A stretch of DNA of 51,309 nucleotides, from contig JAJVIJ010000045.1 of NCBI GenBank assembly GCA_022072095.1, positions 1-51,309 on the forward strand, in the 5' to 3' direction. The notes beneath the pieces were generated by a model. That model saw only the letters and a program-made list of their open reading frames with translations, was not told the origin of the DNA and did not search any database. Both the position numbers and the translations under genes were made by a program. Source of the DNA: Rhodocyclaceae bacterium. GTDB taxonomy: Bacteria > Pseudomonadota > Gammaproteobacteria > Burkholderiales > Rhodocyclaceae. Positions 34,589 to 43,482 of this stretch are shown piece after piece (positions within the stretch are counted from its first letter, which is position 1; every line of letters begins with the position of its first letter).

Positions 34589-35500
34589 TCAGGCCATCTG
34601 CTGAATCCCGGCGATCAGCCACTGCGGGCCGCCATCGGTGGGTCTGACCAGATGCCAGGCCTCGTCGAATGGCATGACGCCGCTCGCGTCGTTCTCGCGT
34701 ATAAGGCCATGAAAGCGCACGCTGACGATATCGCGATCGCTCTCGTGCGTGAATTCCAAGACCTCGGCATCGATCTTGACGACGTCGGTCTGCTGGGCGC
34801 CGGACGCGCGCTCCTGCAAGTCGAGCTTGATCGAGGCGAACATTTCCGGCGTCGTGAAGGCGCGCAGGTCGGCCAGGTCGCCGGTGTCGTTCGCGGCCTG
34901 CATGCGGATGAAGATCATCTTCGCGATGCGCGCGAAGCCGTCCGCGTCGAAGTCGGATGGCAGCTTTGCATTCGTCACCTGCGCATCCGTCACCTGTGTG
35001 GCGGCCAGCGGGGCTCCGGCCGTCGAGCCGCCCCACTGCACTTCGTGTCCGACCCGCTGGGTCGGCGCGCCCCGTTCGGTGGGGCCGGCGCCGGCCAAGC
35101 CCGCGCCCTGAATCGCTTCCGCGGGGCGCGATGACGGGTTTGCACGGCGCAGCAGCCAGCGCACGCCGAATACCACCGCCAGTGCGAGCAGCGCCAGCGT
35201 CAGGATATTGCCGAATTCGGTGCCGAGGCCCAGGTGGCTCATCAGTGCGGCGATGCCCAGCCCGGCGGCGAGGCCGGCGATCGGTCCCAGCCAGGAACGC
35301 TTCGGGCGCGCATCCGGTGCTGCCGCCGGACTGGCCGGCTGCGGCTTCGCGGGAACCGCGGTCGGTGCCGGTTTGGCCGGCAGGCTGCGCTGCATGCCGG
35401 CGGAACTGCCGCCGCCCAGGCGCTTGGCTTCCGCCTCACCCGACAGCAGCACACCGGTTGACAAAATCATCATTGAGAGTGCCGCGATGAAACGTTTCAT
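34589..35500 (-). CDS. Tim44-like domain membrane protein
   Basis: The 303-residue protein has an N-terminal signal or anchor, a GGGSSAGMQRS motif common to bacterial Tim44-like proteins, a Pro/Ala-rich linker, two hydrophobic segments about residues 70-117, and a C-terminal Tim44-like domain from about 165 to 300 (FDADGFARIAKMIFIRMQAAND, ending AGIQQMA). In mitochondria the related domain binds lipid during protein import. Bacterial copies are of unknown role, often beside diverse housekeeping genes. It stands alone between the importer operon and the polysaccharide cluster. Confidence 0.9.
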   Translation of the reverse strand: MKRFIAALSMMILSTGVLLSGEAEAKRLGGGSSAGMQRSLPAKPAPTAVPAKPQPASPAAAPDARPKRSWLGPIAGLAAGLGIAALMSHLGLGTEFGNILTLALLALAVVFGVRWLLRRANPSSRPAEAIQGAGLAGAGPTERGAPTQRVGHEVQWGGSTAGAPLAATQVTDAQVTNAKLPSDFDADGFARIAKMIFIRMQAANDTGDLADLRAFTTPEMFASIKLDLQERASGAQQTDVVKIDAEVLEFTHESDRDIVSVRFHGLIRENDASGVMPFDEAWHLVRPTDGGPQWLIAGIQQMA

Positions 35501-35580
35501 GAAAAACTCCTTTCGATCTTAGCCGCAACGCGTATCGACATGAAGCAATCACGATGCGCGCACCGGCTTGAAAGACGCAA

Positions 35581-35595
35581 GCCCCCATCGGGGGC
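35581..35595 (-). terminator. Hairpin terminator after the polysaccharide cluster
   Basis: In the 205-bp gap 35501-35705, a six-base GC stem with a three-base loop (GCCCCC, GAT, GGGGGC on the minus strand) is followed by TTGCGTCTTT. It lies about 110 bp past the acyltransferase stop, as expected for the end of the leftward polysaccharide transcript. The T run is interrupted. The rest of the gap probably carries the promoter of the Tim44-like gene, but I could not define it. Confidence 0.55.
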
Positions 35596-35705
35596 ATGGC
35601 CAGAACAGCTTGGGCAGGCCGAACCGGGCGCAGTATAGAAGAACGCGCCTGGTTTTGTGGATATTCGGTGACGGGCCGAGTGGGAAACCTGTCGATTGCC
35701 GAGGG

Positions 35706-37661
35706 CTAGCGTGCTGTGGCCAGGACGCGCGCGGTCAGCGCGAATCGCTCGCCGAGCCGCCTGGCGCCGTCGACGGACAGATGGCCGAAGTCGCGATAAA
35801 TGAATTCGCCATCGATGCGGGTTTGGCAGTGGCGCTCGTCGCACAGCAGTTCATCGAAGCGCAGCACATCGACATCGGCGTCCGCAGGTAGGTGGGCGAG
35901 CAGATCCTGAATGAGTGTGTGCGAGCTTTGATAATTTGACCACCTGATCCGGCAGTCAGGCGGCGCGCCGAAGATGGGTTTCCCCTGGGCGAGCCGTTCG
36001 AGGCAGGCGCCGATATCGAAATCGTCGGCAGGCGGTGGTGCGACCCAGACCACACGTCGGCCCAGCGCTCGTATCGCAGCCACCGTGCGTCGAACGCCGA
36101 GCACAGCGGCCGACAGCCCGGCGTCGACGAGCTCGGTGCCGCTGCCATCCTGCGCGCGCTGCAGCAAGGTGTAATCCTTGGCATCGAGGTATTGCCTAAG
36201 CTGGCTGGACAGCACCACGACTTGGATCGACGGCGACCGTTCCAGGTATTTCAGCACCGAATCGTTGAAGCGGATGCAGGATTCCGCCCAAGGTTTCTGA
36301 TAGCCCGTCTTGCTGGTGTCGCGCACGATCGGTGCCATGCCCTGCAGCGGGCCGCACGAACTGCGTGTGGCCTGCACGAGGCCCCGATCCGTGCCAGACC
36401 CGAGCAGCGCGGGCATCAGGTGCATCGCGAACGAGTCGCCCCAGACCAGTATCTGCGGCGGGTGCTCAGTGATGCAGGCCGCGGTCGGCACGAATTCGTC
36501 GGCGAAATCGCAGGACGTTGCGAGACCGAGATTGCTGCGGCGAACGAAGGTGTAGTCGACCTCGCCCGGCTGACCGAGCATCAGTGCGCGCGCCGGGATC
36601 ACGATCAATGCCAGGGAACTCGCGAGCCCGACGGAGACCGTTCTGAAGGACGGGCCCCAGCTGGCGCGTCGCAGCGGGTGTTCGATCCAGCGATAGAGCG
36701 CGTAGGCGATGGCGAATGCCGCCAGTACGCAGCCGGCCCGCACCTCGGGTGGCAGCCGGTTCGAGTATTGGCCGACCCAGATGTTGTTGCCGAAGGCAAG
36801 AATCGGCCAATGCACGAGATAGAGCGAATAGGACATGTCGCCGATCCGGGCCAGGCCCATGACCACGGGCTGTCGCTCGGCACCCTCGTGTGCGCGCAGC
36901 AGCACGATCAGTGTTGCGGTACAGATCAGCAGGGCATCCGGGCCGGGATGCCCGAGGCCCAGGGGCAGCACGGGAAGCACGAGCAGCACCGCGATCGCGG
37001 GCCAGTACAGATGGGCACAAAGTCTTTGTGTGCCATGGTGGCGGGCGATCAAAGTGCCGACCGACCCCATCGCCAGCTCCCAGGCGCGCGTGGGCAGCAA
37101 ATAGAATGTCGCGATCGGTTTCCAATGCAGCAGCGCGAGACAGGCGATGACACTGATCAGGCAGGCCAGGCCCATACCGAACAGCCACGAGCGGCGTGGC
37201 ATCAGCGTCAGCGCCAGCGGCAGGATCAGGTAGTACTGCTCTTCGATGGCCAGCGACCAGACATGCAGCAGCGGCTTGAGTGCAGCCGCGCCCTGGAAAT
37301 ACCCGGCCTGCTGCCACAGCACGAAATTGGCCGTGAACGTCGTCGAGCCGATCAGTTGTTGCCAGAAGTCGCGCAGCTCGTTCGCACCCAGCAGCCATGG
37401 CGCCAGCGCTGCACAGGCGACGAAGGTGACGTAGGCCGCGGGCAGCAAGCGCTTCGCGCGGCGGAAATAAAAATCGGCAAAACTGAAGCGGCCGGATTCG
37501 ATGCGGGATGTGATCAGGCCGGTGATCAGAAAGCCCGAGACGACGAAGAAGACATCGACACCGAGATAGCCTGCGTCGACCAAACCGAATTCGGCGTGGT
37601 GCACGACGACGAGCAATACCGCCAGGCCGCGCAGCGCCTGAATGTCCTGCCTGAGGTTCAT
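35706..37661 (-). CDS. OafA/YrhL-type acyltransferase with SGNH domain
   Basis: The 651-residue protein has an N-terminal acyltransferase-3 membrane domain with about ten helices (starting RQDIQALRGLAVLLVVVHH, then GYLGVDVFFVVSGFLITGLI). Its C-terminal SGNH hydrolase-like domain contains the nucleophile motif VWGDSFAMHL near residue 400 and the DFGHLS catalytic Asp-His motif near the end. Enzymes of this build O-acetylate surface polysaccharides: the membrane part moves the acetyl group across, the SGNH part attaches it. It is the last gene of the leftward cluster. Confidence 0.93.
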   Translation of the reverse strand: MNLRQDIQALRGLAVLLVVVHHAEFGLVDAGYLGVDVFFVVSGFLITGLITSRIESGRFSFADFYFRRAKRLLPAAYVTFVACAALAPWLLGANELRDFWQQLIGSTTFTANFVLWQQAGYFQGAAALKPLLHVWSLAIEEQYYLILPLALTLMPRRSWLFGMGLACLISVIACLALLHWKPIATFYLLPTRAWELAMGSVGTLIARHHGTQRLCAHLYWPAIAVLLVLPVLPLGLGHPGPDALLICTATLIVLLRAHEGAERQPVVMGLARIGDMSYSLYLVHWPILAFGNNIWVGQYSNRLPPEVRAGCVLAAFAIAYALYRWIEHPLRRASWGPSFRTVSVGLASSLALIVIPARALMLGQPGEVDYTFVRRSNLGLATSCDFADEFVPTAACITEHPPQILVWGDSFAMHLMPALLGSGTDRGLVQATRSSCGPLQGMAPIVRDTSKTGYQKPWAESCIRFNDSVLKYLERSPSIQVVVLSSQLRQYLDAKDYTLLQRAQDGSGTELVDAGLSAAVLGVRRTVAAIRALGRRVVWVAPPPADDFDIGACLERLAQGKPIFGAPPDCRIRWSNYQSSHTLIQDLLAHLPADADVDVLRFDELLCDERHCQTRIDGEFIYRDFGHLSVDGARRLGERFALTARVLATAR

Positions 37662-37747
37662 GGGATGATGGTCGGGGCGATTGGCCGGACTCTGTTCGTC
37701 AGCAGACCCGGAGCATACGGGATCAAGCGAACATCATGGGGCAGGCG

Positions 37748-38686
37748 TCAAGCCACTTTCCGCAGCCAGCGCTTGATTTGCCTTTTCCAGCCCCAGCGCT
37801 CCAGAACGCGCCCCAGCGCGTTCGACAGGCGGTCCGTCGTGAAGTGTGCGTGGCAGAGCATGGCGAGTGGCAGGGAGGGGCGCAACAGCAGGATATTGGC
37901 GCACTGGACGCGATGGGTCGAGTACAGCCGCTTGTGCTCGCTTTCGCCTTCGGTGAAGTCGAAGACCTGAAAGCGGTTTTCATCGAACAGTCGCTTCAGG
38001 CTCTCCCACAGCAACACCGTGCCGACGGAATGATCGGCGTAGGCCGGGTCGTAGCCGAGATAGGCGTATTCGACGATGCCTTCGCGGACCGGGCACAGCA
38101 GGTAGGAAACGGGCCGATCGCCGGCGAACAGCAGAAAGGCGCGCACCCGGTCGGCGCCGGCAAGGTCCAGCAGTGATGACAGGTAACGCCTGTCATCGGG
38201 AAGGCCGCAGCCCAGCAGTCTTTCCTGATAGGTCAGGGAGGACACCTGGCGCGCCAGCGGGTAGAACTCGGCGAGTTCCGCCGGGCTCCGATAGCCGCGA
38301 ATGTCCAGTGTGCCGCCGCAGTGTTCGGAAAATTTCTTGATCTTGCGCCGTATGCCCTGCCGGGTCTTGCCGGAAAACTTGTCCTGGTAGGCTTCGAAAC
38401 CGATGGTCAGGTCGACGAAGCAGTGCTCGTAGCGCTTCATCCGGTAGACGGTCGCGCCACCGGGCAGGTGGCCGACACCGATGGCTTCGGTGTCCGGGTA
38501 GCTGCGCAACAGAAATCCACACGTGTCGGGGCCGAGGTCGGTGAGCTTGGGCAGATCGATGGTCCCGGCACGCAACTCGGCGAGCGACGCGACACGCTGC
38601 CTGACCCGGAGCGGGACGCGGAAGAGCGCGAGTTCGCCGATACGGAAGCCAAGCCGATAGCGGAATGCAGTCCAGGCGCTATTCAC
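37748..38686 (-). CDS. GNAT-family acetyltransferase, FemAB/BioF2-like
   Basis: The 312-residue protein has a BioF2-type (Acetyltransf_6) GNAT domain in its central part: FSGKTRQGIRRKIKKF, LFAGDRPVSYLLCPV, EYAYLGYDPAYADHSVGTVL and VFDFTEGESEHKR. Such proteins occur regularly in exopolysaccharide loci and are thought to acylate sugars or lipid-linked intermediates. The GTG at 38686 overlaps the deacetylase stop as GTGA; the frame upstream to 38980 belongs to the deacetylase in another phase. The product lacks a signal peptide and is probably cytoplasmic. Confidence 0.85.
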   Translation of the reverse strand: MNSAWTAFRYRLGFRIGELALFRVPLRVRQRVASLAELRAGTIDLPKLTDLGPDTCGFLLRSYPDTEAIGVGHLPGGATVYRMKRYEHCFVDLTIGFEAYQDKFSGKTRQGIRRKIKKFSEHCGGTLDIRGYRSPAELAEFYPLARQVSSLTYQERLLGCGLPDDRRYLSSLLDLAGADRVRAFLLFAGDRPVSYLLCPVREGIVEYAYLGYDPAYADHSVGTVLLWESLKRLFDENRFQVFDFTEGESEHKRLYSTHRVQCANILLLRPSLPLAMLCHAHFTTDRLSNALGRVLERWGWKRQIKRWLRKVA

Positions 38687-39636
38687 CCGATTCTCCTGAT
38701 CAGTTGTTCGAGATGACGACGCCCGGTGCCAAGCACACCGACATGCGGCAAGGGCGGACGATCGCTCGTGGCCTGCAATGGCGGCAGACTCGATGTGGGG
38801 AAATGCTTGGCATGGTCGCACAGGAACCGGGCCAGGCGCTCGAACCGCCGGCAGACGATGCCGTCGGGCTCGTTGCTGCCGGACTTGAGCAATTCGAAAT
38901 TGTGTGCCAACAGCACGAACTGTCTCCAGCCGAGCTGCGCAGCGCACTCGATGGCCTCGCTCAGCTCGGCGAAACTGCATGCGCCGATCTGCGCGTGGCG
39001 CAGCCGACCGAAGCCGTCCCGGAACACGGACATCGGATAGACACTGATGCCTGAGCAGGTGAATGGGTGAAAGTGGTCGGCGTCACGGCGCATGTCCGGG
39101 ATCGACTGCGGCAGGGTCATGTTGACGCTGCTGTCGATGAGGACGCCATTGCGCTGCAAGGCCGGGTAAGTGTCGGCATTGGCGGCGAAGCTGCCGGCAC
39201 GAAAGGCGGTCGGGCGGGGGGCGCCGGCTTGTTCGAGCAACGCGGCAGCGACCTCGATCAGACGCGCCTGTTCTTCCAGACTGTAGTACGCGAGGTGCTG
39301 GCGCTTCTGCTTGGGTGCATCCGGCAGCCACGGCGTGCGCGCCTCGTCGGTCCATTCCGGATGCAGGTGCAGCTGGACTTCCTGGCCGGCAGCGCGAATC
39401 AGGCCCACGATGGTGGCCAGCGGCTCGACGCCGAAACGCCCGGCGAACAGCGGCTCGACGAAGAAAATGCCATGCAGACCGTATCGGTCCAGCGTCTCGA
39501 GCAGTCGCGGCAGCGCGAACTGACCGCGGCGCGAACGGCCGAAAATGTAGCGGTCGAAGCTGTCCGGGAAATCCCGGTCCAGCGTCACCCAGCTGCGGCA
39601 CCAGACCTCGATGTCGAAGGTCAACGCAATCTGCAC
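38683..39636 (-). CDS. Polysaccharide deacetylase, NodB-like
   Basis: The 317-residue protein starts with the deacetylase motif LTFDIEVW (the Asp pair site), followed by LHGIFFVEPLF, EVQLHLHPEW with a metal-binding His, and FRAGSFAAN, which together outline a NodB-type carbohydrate esterase 4 barrel. It would remove N- or O-acetyl groups from a growing glycan or lipid-linked sugar. The GTG at 39636 follows GCGAGG by five bases and lies 28 bp after the glycosyltransferase stop; the frame open to 39843 overlaps that gene and is not used. It is coupled to the GNAT gene by GTGA. Confidence 0.85.
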   Translation of the reverse strand: MQIALTFDIEVWCRSWVTLDRDFPDSFDRYIFGRSRRGQFALPRLLETLDRYGLHGIFFVEPLFAGRFGVEPLATIVGLIRAAGQEVQLHLHPEWTDEARTPWLPDAPKQKRQHLAYYSLEEQARLIEVAAALLEQAGAPRPTAFRAGSFAANADTYPALQRNGVLIDSSVNMTLPQSIPDMRRDADHFHPFTCSGISVYPMSVFRDGFGRLRHAQIGACSFAELSEAIECAAQLGWRQFVLLAHNFELLKSGSNEPDGIVCRRFERLARFLCDHAKHFPTSSLPPLQATSDRPPLPHVGVLGTGRRHLEQLIRRIG

Positions 39637-39664
39637 CGGCGCCTCGCGATCTTGAATGCTGTCA

Positions 39665-40738
39665 TCAACGGGAGCTGACTTCGAAGCGTGTCGGCCGTTC
39701 GCGCCGTACGCGGCGATAGACCGCTTCGAGCTGCTCCGCGACCCCTTCCCAGCGCAGCGGCTCGACCGCGGCGCGGCAGTGTTCCGCCGGGGGGCGTTGC
39801 AGATACAGTTTGTCCACGGCGGCACGTAGCGCTGTCCGGTCATGCGGGTCGACTTCGACCATCACTTGTCCCAGGCGCGAGCGGTCCATGCAGTGATTTC
39901 GGGTGCATATCGCCGGCGTGCCCGCGGCGAGTGCCTCCAGAACCACCAGCGGCATGACCTCGGCGCTGCTCGCCAGACAAAACACACCGGCCGCGGCATA
40001 GGCCGATGCGAGCAGCGGGTCGTCGTGGGCGAGGCTGCCCAGATGGACGACGTGTGGCTGTTTGCGGAGCGCTTCGAGATAGCTCTGGTCGGCGGGCAGG
40101 CATGGACCGATCAGCACCAGCGTCCGTCCGCTTCCGGCAAGCGCCTGGGCGAGCCCGAGCTGGTTCTTGTAGGCGTTGATGGCGCCGACGCAGAGCACGA
40201 AGCCAGGCGCGATGCCGGTTTGTTCGATGAATCGCCCCGGATCTGCACCAAAAAACCGGTCCGGGATACCGTTCGGGATGATGGAGATCGATTCCGGGGG
40301 CACGGCGAAAGCCTGGGTCAGGTTGCCGAGTTCGGTGGGTCCCAGCGCGATCAGGTGGTTGGAGTGGCTGAGGCAGGATGCAATGTGACGGTACTCGGTC
40401 TTGATCATCCAGTTGCTCAGGCGGCCGACGACGCGATCGAGCGTGCGTGCCCAGCAGCCGAACGCGCGCGTCCAATAGCGCTGCAACAGCGGCGAGGTGA
40501 CCACCGGCACGCCGAAACTCGCCGCGAACTCCGCGATGCGATGATTGCCGTTGATCACCGAAAACAGGTGGACGACGTCGAAAGCGGTGAGGTGCTCGCG
40601 GATCGGATCGGCCAGCACTGCATCGATGCCTCGCCGTCTGAGGGCGTCCCGGGTTTCCAGCATCTGGATCTGTAGCCCGCCCTGTGTCTGGAACAGCATC
40701 GGTGACGACAGCAACGCGACTCGTAATGCGGCGTTCAA
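39665..40738 (-). CDS. Glycosyltransferase family 4, downstream copy
   Basis: The 357-residue GT-B enzyme has an N-terminal acceptor domain with GGLQIQMLETRDALRRRG, and a C-terminal donor domain with ISIIPNGIPDRFF, VLCVGAINAYKNQ and AEVMPLVVLEALAAGTPAI, the nucleotide-sugar binding region with its Glu pair. It transfers a sugar retaining configuration. The start is a TTG at 40738 overlapping the previous stop as TTGA. The donor and acceptor are unknown; cluster context points to an exported polysaccharide repeat unit. Confidence 0.92.
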   Translation of the reverse strand: MNAALRVALLSSPMLFQTQGGLQIQMLETRDALRRRGIDAVLADPIREHLTAFDVVHLFSVINGNHRIAEFAASFGVPVVTSPLLQRYWTRAFGCWARTLDRVVGRLSNWMIKTEYRHIASCLSHSNHLIALGPTELGNLTQAFAVPPESISIIPNGIPDRFFGADPGRFIEQTGIAPGFVLCVGAINAYKNQLGLAQALAGSGRTLVLIGPCLPADQSYLEALRKQPHVVHLGSLAHDDPLLASAYAAAGVFCLASSAEVMPLVVLEALAAGTPAICTRNHCMDRSRLGQVMVEVDPHDRTALRAAVDKLYLQRPPAEHCRAAVEPLRWEGVAEQLEAVYRRVRRERPTRFEVSSR

Positions 40739-42018
40739 CGGCTGACCCCTCGGCGCTCGCCGACCTGTCCGTAGAACTCCGCCAGCGCGGCCTCCCAGAC
40801 GGCCTTCGAATAGCGAGTGGCTGCCGCACGCGGTCCGGCCGCGGACAGGCGCTGGCGCAGATCCTGGTTTCGCCAGAGCGCGGCGATCCGCTCGGCGGCG
40901 CCGACCGTGTCACCATAGTCGAGCAACAGACCGGCGTCGGTCCCGTGCAGCACGTCACGTGTTCCGGGGACCTCGGTGGCGACGACCGGTACGCCGCAGG
41001 CCATCGCCTCCGCCGTGGCGATGCCGAAGCCTTCCTGGCGGCTGAGCAGCAGGTGCACATCCAGCGCCGCGAACACCGCCTCGGTGTCGCGGCGGAAGCC
41101 GAGAAAGCGCACGCGATCGCGCCAGGGATAGTGATCCGCGGCCGAGCGCGCCGCCTGGTCGAGCGGCCCCTGGCCGCAGAACAACAGGTAGCCCCGGAGG
41201 CCGGACTGCCAGAGCCGGTCGAATACGTCCAGCACCTGCATGGGCTCCTTCTGTGTGTCGAGCCGACCCACCGAGCCGATCACGAAGGCATCGGCTGGAA
41301 TATCCAGTTCGGTGCGCAGCGTCTCGCGCCGCTCGGAGGAAGGCTGGAAGCGGTCGACGTCGACGAAGTTCGGGACGACGCGGATCACCGCGTCGCGCGG
41401 GATGAACTCGCCGTAGGTGGTCAGAAAATGATCGAGCGCACTCTGGGTGACGCCGTACAGGCCGCGCACGGCGCGGAAGCCCTGTCGCGTCAGGCGATGG
41501 TGCCAGGGCGTCAAGGTGGCCGTCGGAAACGAATTGTGGATGCTGAGTACACAGGGTATGCCGGCGGCGGCACACAGCCACAGCCGCGAGCCGCCCTCGA
41601 AGGTCCAAGCGTAAAAGATATGCGCGAGATCGATGCGCGCGCGGCGCAGGCGCCGGATCCAATGCCAGCGCGCGCGCGCGAAATTGAGCCGCCGCCACGA
41701 CCAATGCTCGAAAAAACGCGGCGGATCGAATTCGAAGCGCTCGCAGCCCCGGGTTTCGGCCAGCCAGGGGTCCAGCCAGTTGTCGCGACCGGGGAACGGG
41801 CTCGGCCCGACCAGGCAGTGCGCGCCACGCGCGGCCAGAAAGCGTGCCTCGTCCGCCAGGCGCAGCTCCATGCCGCCCAATTGGCCGGACAGGCTGGCGA
41901 GCAGGATGCGGTCGGGAACAGGCGGTGCCGATCTCGATATGGCGGCGCCCGGGCGCGCGCAGGCGGTCGCTGTTTCCGAAGTTTCGGGTTCAGTCGCGCG
42001 TAACGCGGTGTGGGTCAT
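40735..42018 (-). CDS. Glycosyltransferase family 4, upstream copy
   Basis: The 427-residue GT-B glycosyltransferase has an extended N-terminus rich in Ala and Pro, then ILLASLSGQLGGMELRLADEARFLAARG, a linker with RVVPNFVDVDRF, and a donor domain with IGSVGRLDTQKEP and SRQEGFGIATAEAMACGVPVVATEVPG. The EGFGIATAEAM segment is the family 4 nucleotide-sugar site. It probably adds a sugar to the lipid-linked repeat unit. It starts three bp after the flippase stop, in a continuous overlapping gene string. Confidence 0.93.
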   Translation of the reverse strand: MTHTALRATEPETSETATACARPGAAISRSAPPVPDRILLASLSGQLGGMELRLADEARFLAARGAHCLVGPSPFPGRDNWLDPWLAETRGCERFEFDPPRFFEHWSWRRLNFARARWHWIRRLRRARIDLAHIFYAWTFEGGSRLWLCAAAGIPCVLSIHNSFPTATLTPWHHRLTRQGFRAVRGLYGVTQSALDHFLTTYGEFIPRDAVIRVVPNFVDVDRFQPSSERRETLRTELDIPADAFVIGSVGRLDTQKEPMQVLDVFDRLWQSGLRGYLLFCGQGPLDQAARSAADHYPWRDRVRFLGFRRDTEAVFAALDVHLLLSRQEGFGIATAEAMACGVPVVATEVPGTRDVLHGTDAGLLLDYGDTVGAAERIAALWRNQDLRQRLSAAGPRAAATRYSKAVWEAALAEFYGQVGERRGVSR

Positions 42019-42021
42019 GAC

Positions 42022-43482
42022 TCAGCCCGCCTTGATCGGCAGCCAGCAGAAAAATCGCTGGAACAGCGGATCGCGGCTCATCGGGTGGCGGACAAGGATC
42101 AGCGCGACCAGCCAGACGAGCGCGCACGATGCCGCCGCCGCGAGCAATTCCGACAGCGCTCGCGGTGTCGTCGGCGTGACGTACGCAAAGGTAAGGATCA
42201 GTGGGCCGAGCAGGCAGGCGCCGGTGACGATCAGACTTTGCAGCAGGGCCCTGACGAACTCGGTGGGTGCCGTGGGCACGAGTCGCTGCTTGGCGACAAA
42301 GTAGCCGACACTGCTCAGTCCGGACACGAGCGCGAAGCTCAGCGCAAAGGCCTGCAAGGATTCGAACAGTACGACACTGCTGACCAGCACAACGGCACGC
42401 AGGATCTGTATGACGGTCTCGAAGCGCGTGTGTATGGTGATGCCGCCCGCGGCGACCAACAGCGTCGGGATCAGGCTCGACGCGCTCAACAGCGCGCCGC
42501 CCAGGCAAAACCAGGGCACCAGCGCCGACGCGCTGTCCCATTGCGGGCCAAACAACAGGCGCAGCAGTTCCAGCGCATACAGCGAAGCGAAGCCGTAGAA
42601 CGGCCAGGCGAGCACGGTGATGCAGGCCGTGCCATGATGGAACTGGGCTTCCAGATCCTCACCCTCGCGGCGGGCCTTCGCGAAGATCGGCAAGGCGGCG
42701 CTCTTGAACGCCGACATCAGGTCGCGATGAAACAGGTTCATGATGCCCTGGGCGCGACTGATCAGCGCGACCGGCGCGAAGCCCATGACCTTGCCCAGGA
42801 CCAGGTCGTTGATGTCCGTCGATACCGTCGTCACGACGCCGGTCAGCGTGTTCTGTCCGCCGAATTTGAATACCGCGCGCCACTCGGACAATCCAGGCCG
42901 CAGCAGCTTGCGGTCCTTGCGTGCGAGCCAGGCCACGAGTCCCATGGTCAGGTTGCTGGCCACGGCGCCGAAGGCCATGCTGATCGGACCATGGCCGGCG
43001 AAAGCCAGGCCGATGGTGACGACAAAGCCGACGGTGGCCGAGCTGAGGTTGGCCGTGAGGATCGCGCCGAAGTGCATGTCGCGACGCAACAGCGACTGCG
43101 AGATCGCGCCGAACGGAATGATCAGGAAACTGAGGGCGCTGACATGGACGGTACTCAACAGGCGCGGGTCGGCGTAATAGTGGGCGACGAATGGCGCCGC
43201 GATCCAGAACAGCGAAAACAATGTGCCGCCGATGATCAGGGCCATGCCCAGCGCCGTGCGGATATGTGCGTCGGTCAGGTTCTTTTCCTGGATCAGGAAA
43301 TAGCCGATGCCGAAATCGCGCACGACGTGACCGATGCCGATGATGGCCGCGCTGACCGAATAGACGCCGATCTCTTCCGGACTGAGCAGTCGCGCGAGCA
43401 GGATGTTGGACGACAGCGAGAACGCGATCAGCAGATAGCGTTCCAGCACCGACCACGCCAGCGCGCGCCGGGCGCTAGCCAT
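42022..43482 (-). CDS. Wzx-like polysaccharide flippase (MOP superfamily)
   Basis: The 486-residue membrane protein has about 12-14 hydrophobic helices and the polysaccharide-synthesis/flippase pattern: YLLIAFSLSSNILLARLLSPEEIGVYSV at the start and LGKVMGFAPVALISRAQGI near residue 237. Such proteins move lipid-linked oligosaccharides from the cytoplasmic to the periplasmic face of the inner membrane. The start overlaps the asparagine-synthase-like stop by eight bases. No polymerase gene (Wzy) is visible inside the window. Confidence 0.92.
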   Translation of the reverse strand: MASARRALAWSVLERYLLIAFSLSSNILLARLLSPEEIGVYSVSAAIIGIGHVVRDFGIGYFLIQEKNLTDAHIRTALGMALIIGGTLFSLFWIAAPFVAHYYADPRLLSTVHVSALSFLIIPFGAISQSLLRRDMHFGAILTANLSSATVGFVVTIGLAFAGHGPISMAFGAVASNLTMGLVAWLARKDRKLLRPGLSEWRAVFKFGGQNTLTGVVTTVSTDINDLVLGKVMGFAPVALISRAQGIMNLFHRDLMSAFKSAALPIFAKARREGEDLEAQFHHGTACITVLAWPFYGFASLYALELLRLLFGPQWDSASALVPWFCLGGALLSASSLIPTLLVAAGGITIHTRFETVIQILRAVVLVSSVVLFESLQAFALSFALVSGLSSVGYFVAKQRLVPTAPTEFVRALLQSLIVTGACLLGPLILTFAYVTPTTPRALSELLAAAASCALVWLVALILVRHPMSRDPLFQRFFCWLPIKAG